Assembly (NCBI GenBank): GCA_003564135.1
Contig: PWNZ01000006.1
Location: 1-52,384, forward strand
Direction: 5' to 3'
DNA from: Candidatus Cloacimonadota bacterium
GTDB taxonomy: Bacteria > Cloacimonadota > Cloacimonadia > Cloacimonadales > PWNZ01
Length of the DNA stretch: 52,384 nucleotides
Shown: in pieces, positions 48,674-52,384 of the stretch
Numbering within the stretch: the first letter of the stretch is position 1
Layout of the letters: every line of letters starts with the position of its first letter
Made by a program: the position numbers and the translations under genes
The notes under the pieces: model-generated
Told to the model about the DNA's origin: nothing
The model's database searches: none
Seen by the model: the letters and a program-made list of their open reading frames with translations, nothing else

Positions 48674-49153
48674 TTATCCTCTGAATCCAGTTTGTCTGCA
48701 TGCTTCATATAAAACAACAGCTACACTGTTTGAAAGGTTTAATGATCTAATATCCTCAGACATTGGTATCTTGATTACTCGGTCGCTGTATCTGTCAAGC
48801 AAAAACGGGGGAAGACCTCGTGATTCAGGACCAAAGATAAAGGTATCTCCCTGCTTATATTGGAGATCGTAGTATAGTTTTTGTCCTTTAGTTGAGCAAA
48901 GAAAGAAACGGCTGTCTTTATATTCATCCATACATTCATCCAAGCTATCATAAAGCTTGAGATTCAAATGATGCCAGTAATCTAAACCTGCTCTTTGTAC
49001 TTGTTTTTCTGTTATCAAAAACCGCATTGGCTTAATGATGTGTAGTGTGCTGTTACAACCGACACATAGCCTACCAATGTTTCCGGTATTAGCTGGAATC
49101 TCCGGCTGATAAAGAACTATATTGAATTTTAGTCTATCATAAGTTCTGTCCAT
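48674..49153 (-). CDS. trmL: tRNA (cytidine(34)-2'-O)-methyltransferase
   Basis: A small SPOUT methyltransferase of 159 residues that methylates the wobble ribose of certain leucine tRNAs. It has the opening NIVLYQPEIPANTGNIGRLC, the FGPESRGLP SAM-binding knot motif and IPMSEDIRSLNLSNSVAVVLYE. The ATG at 49153 lies inside the last codons of the ThiB-like gene (25-base overlap), with no clear ribosome binding site, so coupling to that gene is likely. Confidence 0.93.
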   Translation of the reverse strand: MDRTYDRLKFNIVLYQPEIPANTGNIGRLCVGCNSTLHIIKPMRFLITEKQVQRAGLDYWHHLNLKLYDSLDECMDEYKDSRFFLCSTKGQKLYYDLQYKQGDTFIFGPESRGLPPFLLDRYSDRVIKIPMSEDIRSLNLSNSVAVVLYEACRQTGFRG

Positions 49154-50169
49154 CTGTTAACCCATCTATCAACTCGGCTAGCTCTAAAAATATTATTTAT
49201 ACGGTCATTTATTATGTTTTCAGGTACCTTCAGGTTTTTGAAAGAATCAGGCAGTTCGACTCTTTCAGACACAGGATACAACCATCTGGTTTTGGCAACA
49301 TGCTGCTGAACTTCTATACTCAACATAAAATCGACGAACTGCTTCGCCAGAGAAAGACTATTGCTATCTTTTATAACCCCGACGCCTTCTGCATACATAT
49401 ATGTTCCTTCTCCGGGTATGAAATAGCTATAACGGTAGGTGTCTTTATTTTCGATCAAATATGCAACAGTGGTTGTATAGCCTAATAAAAAAGGCGCTTC
49501 ATCAGAGATAAACATGCTGTATGACTGATCCCAAGTGGCAGAAATAAAGAATATATTATTTTTTATACTGCGCCAGAAGTGGCCGTAACCCAACTCTCCG
49601 AACATAGAAACAGACCATAACAAGAAAGCTAATCCATTAGTTGAAGTACGTGGATCGGAAATCAAAAAATGTCTGTTCCATGATCCATCTTGTAATTTAC
49701 CAAAGTTTTCGGGTGGGTTCTGGATTCTCTCTGTATTATACAAGAAAGCCAAATAGCCATAGGTATATGGTATAAAGTTGTAGCTGGTATCGAAATGCAG
49801 ATCTTCATCAATACTATCCATCCCCGACGGTCTATAGGGTTGGGTAATATTATTGTGTAAAAGCCATACAATATTTCCATTATCAACCCCTAAAACCACA
49901 TCGGCTAGGGGATCATCTTTTTCCTCTATCAATTGTGCTAATAAGTCTTCGGGTTCAGGGAACGCTTTCAACCCAACAACACACCTATACTCTTCTTCAA
50001 ATGCGGGAATAATCATAGTCGCTAGTGGTAGAATTTCCGAGTGAGTATAAATCACCAGATCATAATCAATCTCTAAACTTGAACTATCGTTAGAGCAACT
50101 ACTGATAAACATCAAAGCAACCATGACTACCATAACTCTTATTAAGCATTTACTAAACAATGATCTCAT
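49129..50169 (-). CDS. thiB: Thiamine-type ABC transporter substrate-binding lipoprotein
   Basis: A ThiB/TbpA-like periplasmic binding protein, about 346 residues from ATG 50169, which follows AAAAGG by 9 bases; ATG 50175 or 50187 are alternatives. A lipoprotein signal (VMVVMVALMFISSCSND) leads to the mature body. Family markers are DLVIYTHSEILP, ADVVLGVDNGN, YGYLAFLYNTERIQNPP, SDPRTSTNGLAFLLW, GYTTTVAYLIE and TRWLYPV. Thiamine or its phosphates are the expected ligand. No thiP or thiQ is next to it; the upstream gene is an unrelated MlaE permease. Confidence 0.85.
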   Translation of the reverse strand: MRSLFSKCLIRVMVVMVALMFISSCSNDSSSLEIDYDLVIYTHSEILPLATMIIPAFEEEYRCVVGLKAFPEPEDLLAQLIEEKDDPLADVVLGVDNGNIVWLLHNNITQPYRPSGMDSIDEDLHFDTSYNFIPYTYGYLAFLYNTERIQNPPENFGKLQDGSWNRHFLISDPRTSTNGLAFLLWSVSMFGELGYGHFWRSIKNNIFFISATWDQSYSMFISDEAPFLLGYTTTVAYLIENKDTYRYSYFIPGEGTYMYAEGVGVIKDSNSLSLAKQFVDFMLSIEVQQHVAKTRWLYPVSERVELPDSFKNLKVPENIINDRINNIFRASRVDRWVNRWTELMID

Positions 50170-50192
50170 CTTCATAATCCTTTTCATGTTTT

Positions 50193-50987
50193 TTAAGTAC
50201 CAAAAAGAACTGCTGCAACTATAAAGTCCATCAGTAATATAAGAATACACGAATACACAACCGTCAATGTAGTTGCTTTACCGACACCTTCGGCACCACC
50301 TTCAGTTCGGTTACCAATAAAGCAAGCTATTGAGCTAATAACAAATCCAAAGAAAACTGCTTTTGCCAAGCCACCCCACAAATCCATCGGTTCGAAATAG
50401 TTCTTCATATTGTTAAAAAACAGATGATGATTGATATCATAACGATAATTAACTATAAAGAAAGCAGACACTATGCTTATCAGGTTAGCGTATATTGTTA
50501 GCATAGGTAGTACAATGATACCGGAAACCATGCGGGGTAGAAATAGGTATTCATAGCTATCAGTACCGACACTTGTCAGCGCATCAATCTGTTCAGTCAC
50601 CTTCATAGTGCCTATCTCAGCTGTTACTGCTGCTCCAATTTTACCTGACAAGACCAGTCCGGTAAGTACCGGCGCTAGCTCTATCATAGTAGATTTAGCT
50701 ACCATAACGCTAATAAAACTATTAGGTATCAGGCCCCTTGTTTGGTAAGAAGCTTGAACTGCCGTAACAAGTCCTGCGAATGCTGAAGTGACAGTTATTA
50801 GCAGTAGCGAATTATAGCCCATACCTCTGAGTTGAACTAATAACTCGAACCGTCTTTTAACTAACTTCGGTAGGGTTAAAAACGTTCTAACAACGAAGAT
50901 GACATAACTACCTAGCCATGAAAGAACGGCCAGCAAAGAAACTGTTATATAATCCCTACCTTCTTTTCTTTCTATCCTTGTTGACAT
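50193..50987 (-). CDS. MlaE family ABC transporter permease
   Basis: The permease of a lipid-transport ABC system linked to outer-membrane lipid asymmetry. The 264-residue protein has the family signatures TVTSAFAGLVTAVQA, ELAPVLTGLVLSGKIGAA, AEIGTMKVTEQIDAL and the C-terminal GGAEGVGKATT near several membrane helices. The usual MlaF ATPase and MCE-domain MlaD partners are not next to it here. It follows dnaB by 19 bases on the minus strand. This fits a diderm organism. Confidence 0.92.
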   Translation of the reverse strand: MSTRIERKEGRDYITVSLLAVLSWLGSYVIFVVRTFLTLPKLVKRRFELLVQLRGMGYNSLLLITVTSAFAGLVTAVQASYQTRGLIPNSFISVMVAKSTMIELAPVLTGLVLSGKIGAAVTAEIGTMKVTEQIDALTSVGTDSYEYLFLPRMVSGIIVLPMLTIYANLISIVSAFFIVNYRYDINHHLFFNNMKNYFEPMDLWGGLAKAVFFGFVISSIACFIGNRTEGGAEGVGKATTLTVVYSCILILLMDFIVAAVLFGT

Positions 50988-51006
50988 AAAACAACTAAAG
51001 ATCTTA

Positions 51007-52365
51007 TTATAATTGACTGTCGAACTGTTCGGTGCTTTCCAAATTGTCGAATGAAGTTGTTTCCGGATTAAATCTCAAATCAACCGAACCGATAGCCCCA
51101 TGTCTGTTTTTAGCAATTATTATTTTGGCAATATTCTTGTTCTCTGTGTCGGGAAAGTAAACTTCTTCACGATAGATAAACATAACAATATCGGCATCTT
51201 GTTCGATAGCTCCTGACTCTCTAAGATCGGAAAGCCTTGGTTTTTTATCCTCTCTTTTTTCTAATTCACGGTTTAACTGTGACAGAGCTATAACCGGTAC
51301 TTCCATCTCTTTGGCTAGAATCTTTAGATTTCTGGATATTTCAGACATTTCTTGTTGCCGGCTTTCTACATTTTTCTTCGCAGAAGAGAGTAGTTGCAGA
51401 TAATCAATAACAATTAATCCTAAACCACTTAACTCGCTTTTCAGTCTTCTGGTTTTTGCTCGTAGTTCTAAGGGCGTATTAGTTCCTGAATCATCAATAT
51501 AGATATCCTTGCTGCCTATGAGTTCGGCTATTTCAGTAACTTTTCTGATTTTATCCTGATTCATCCCCCAACCTTTCAACATATTTGACAGCGGAACTCC
51601 TGATATTGAACTAATCATCCGTAAAAGTACCTCTTCGGCTGACATTTCCATAGTAAAAATCCCTGTCTTGACTTCGTGAAATTCCGCTGCATTACTAGCG
51701 ATATTGACGGCTAAAGCTGATTTGCCCATGCTTGGACGAGCTGCTAAAACAATCAACTGACCGGGACGAAACCCACCGATGATACCATCAAGATCAGTAA
51801 ACCCGGAAGCTACACCATGAACCCCGAACTGCGAAGTAGATAGGTCTTCTATTGTTTTAAGTACTTCTGTTGTATAATCTGCTACTCTTTGGAATCCCTT
51901 TTTTTCAGATTTATTATACAATCCGAAAACAGCTTGCTCAGCGAAGTCAAGAACTTCGTCATAAGGCCTATCCCCTTCGTAACAACGTTCAATAATCTTA
52001 TTCGAAGTCAAGATGAGCTCGCGTAAGATATATTTTTCCAGCAGGATCTTACAATGATACGAGAAATTCGCACCACTAACAACCACATCGGCTATTTGTA
52101 AAACATATTCCTTGCCCCCTACTTTCTCCATTAGTCCGGCTGATTCGAGACGATCTAAAAGAGTTATCAGATCAACTTCCATCTGTCTGGTGTAAAGTTC
52201 AATCATAGATCTAAAAATGACACGATGCTTTTCTACGTAGAAAAAATGCTCTTTCACTTCTTCGATGCTTTTCAGAACAGTCATCGAATCAATCATCATC
52301 GCTGATAAAACAGCAGCCTCGGCATTTAGATCGTAGGGTAAAACTCTATCCTTAGGATCTACCAT
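51007..52365 (-). CDS. dnaB: Replicative DNA helicase DnaB
   Basis: The ring helicase that unwinds DNA at the replication fork. The 452-residue protein has the N-terminal DnaB domain (LPYDLNAEAAVLSAMMID), the linker, and the RecA-like motor with Walker A AARPSMGKSALAVN, Walker B LIVIDYLQLL, and SQLNRELEKR and LRESGAIEQDADIVMFIYR. No intein. First gene of the minus-strand dnaB-mlaE-thiB-trmL string; the start lies 19 bases from the window edge. Confidence 0.96.
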   Translation of the reverse strand: MVDPKDRVLPYDLNAEAAVLSAMMIDSMTVLKSIEEVKEHFFYVEKHRVIFRSMIELYTRQMEVDLITLLDRLESAGLMEKVGGKEYVLQIADVVVSGANFSYHCKILLEKYILRELILTSNKIIERCYEGDRPYDEVLDFAEQAVFGLYNKSEKKGFQRVADYTTEVLKTIEDLSTSQFGVHGVASGFTDLDGIIGGFRPGQLIVLAARPSMGKSALAVNIASNAAEFHEVKTGIFTMEMSAEEVLLRMISSISGVPLSNMLKGWGMNQDKIRKVTEIAELIGSKDIYIDDSGTNTPLELRAKTRRLKSELSGLGLIVIDYLQLLSSAKKNVESRQQEMSEISRNLKILAKEMEVPVIALSQLNRELEKREDKKPRLSDLRESGAIEQDADIVMFIYREEVYFPDTENKNIAKIIIAKNRHGAIGSVDLRFNPETTSFDNLESTEQFDSQL

Positions 52366-52384
52366 ATACCACCCTCATAGTTTA

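Overview
The window looks like a chromosomal segment of a Candidatus Cloacimonadota (Cloacimonas-like) bacterium. Three things point there. The 3-keto-5-aminohexanoate cleavage enzyme has the same active-site numbering I recall for the Cloacimonas acidaminovorans enzyme. The large secreted proteins end in a FlgD-like/sorting-type domain beginning NYPNPFNPETTISFSLAEA. The DUF2851 protein and the general gene repertoire also fit. The DNA is AT-rich. I see no phage, no insertion sequence, no CRISPR array, and no rRNA or tRNA gene.

Region 1 (1-14.0 kb) holds three tandem paralogous giant secreted proteins. Each is built from repeated modules (a GLUG-type beta-helix block followed by a fibronectin-like block) and ends in almost the same C-terminal domain. 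The first copy is split by an in-frame TAA and also carries a palindromic repeat element inside its reading frame. Region 2 (14.0-15.4 kb) is a 1.4 kb repeat-bearing intergenic stretch. Region 3 (15.4-19.4 kb) has lysC and lysA, then a DUF2851 gene. Region 4 (19.4-27.7 kb, minus strand) runs rho, U32 peptidase-like protein, SPOR/TPR lipid-envelope-type protein, mutS, a HAD phosphatase and an FKBP isomerase.

Region 5 (28.2-29.9 kb) is a decayed restriction-modification pair: a restriction-enzyme remnant with an internal deletion and a frameshift, overlapping a methyltransferase gene with two frameshifts. It is followed by more of the dispersed repeat. Region 6 (29.9-33.2 kb, minus strand) is a compact catabolic operon: thiolase, class III aminotransferase, kce. 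Region 7 (33.5-39.1 kb) has a 1235-residue hybrid sensor kinase and a convergent minus-strand group of two half-size chromate-type transporters and tsaB.

Region 8 (39.4-47.2 kb, plus strand) has a small lipoprotein, a LysM protein, a PgpH-type HD phosphodiesterase that seems to need a non-AUG start, ybeY, a CNNM/CorC protein, a DUF3108 protein, a strongly divergent histidyl-tRNA synthetase homologue and ridA. Region 9 (47.2-52.4 kb, minus strand) has dnaB, an MlaE permease, a ThiB-like lipoprotein, trmL, dapA and a small cysteine-motif protein.

The genes with the clearest joint roles are lysC/lysA/dapA (lysine synthesis) and the thiolase-aminotransferase-kce set (amino-acid fermentation to CoA esters). 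The most unusual observations are the modular adhesin array with its interrupted first member, the restriction-modification fossil, the aminotransferase-kce pairing, the non-AUG pgpH start and the HisRS-like protein that lacks several catalytic residues. All function calls are from reading the sequence and remembered family features; no database search was run.
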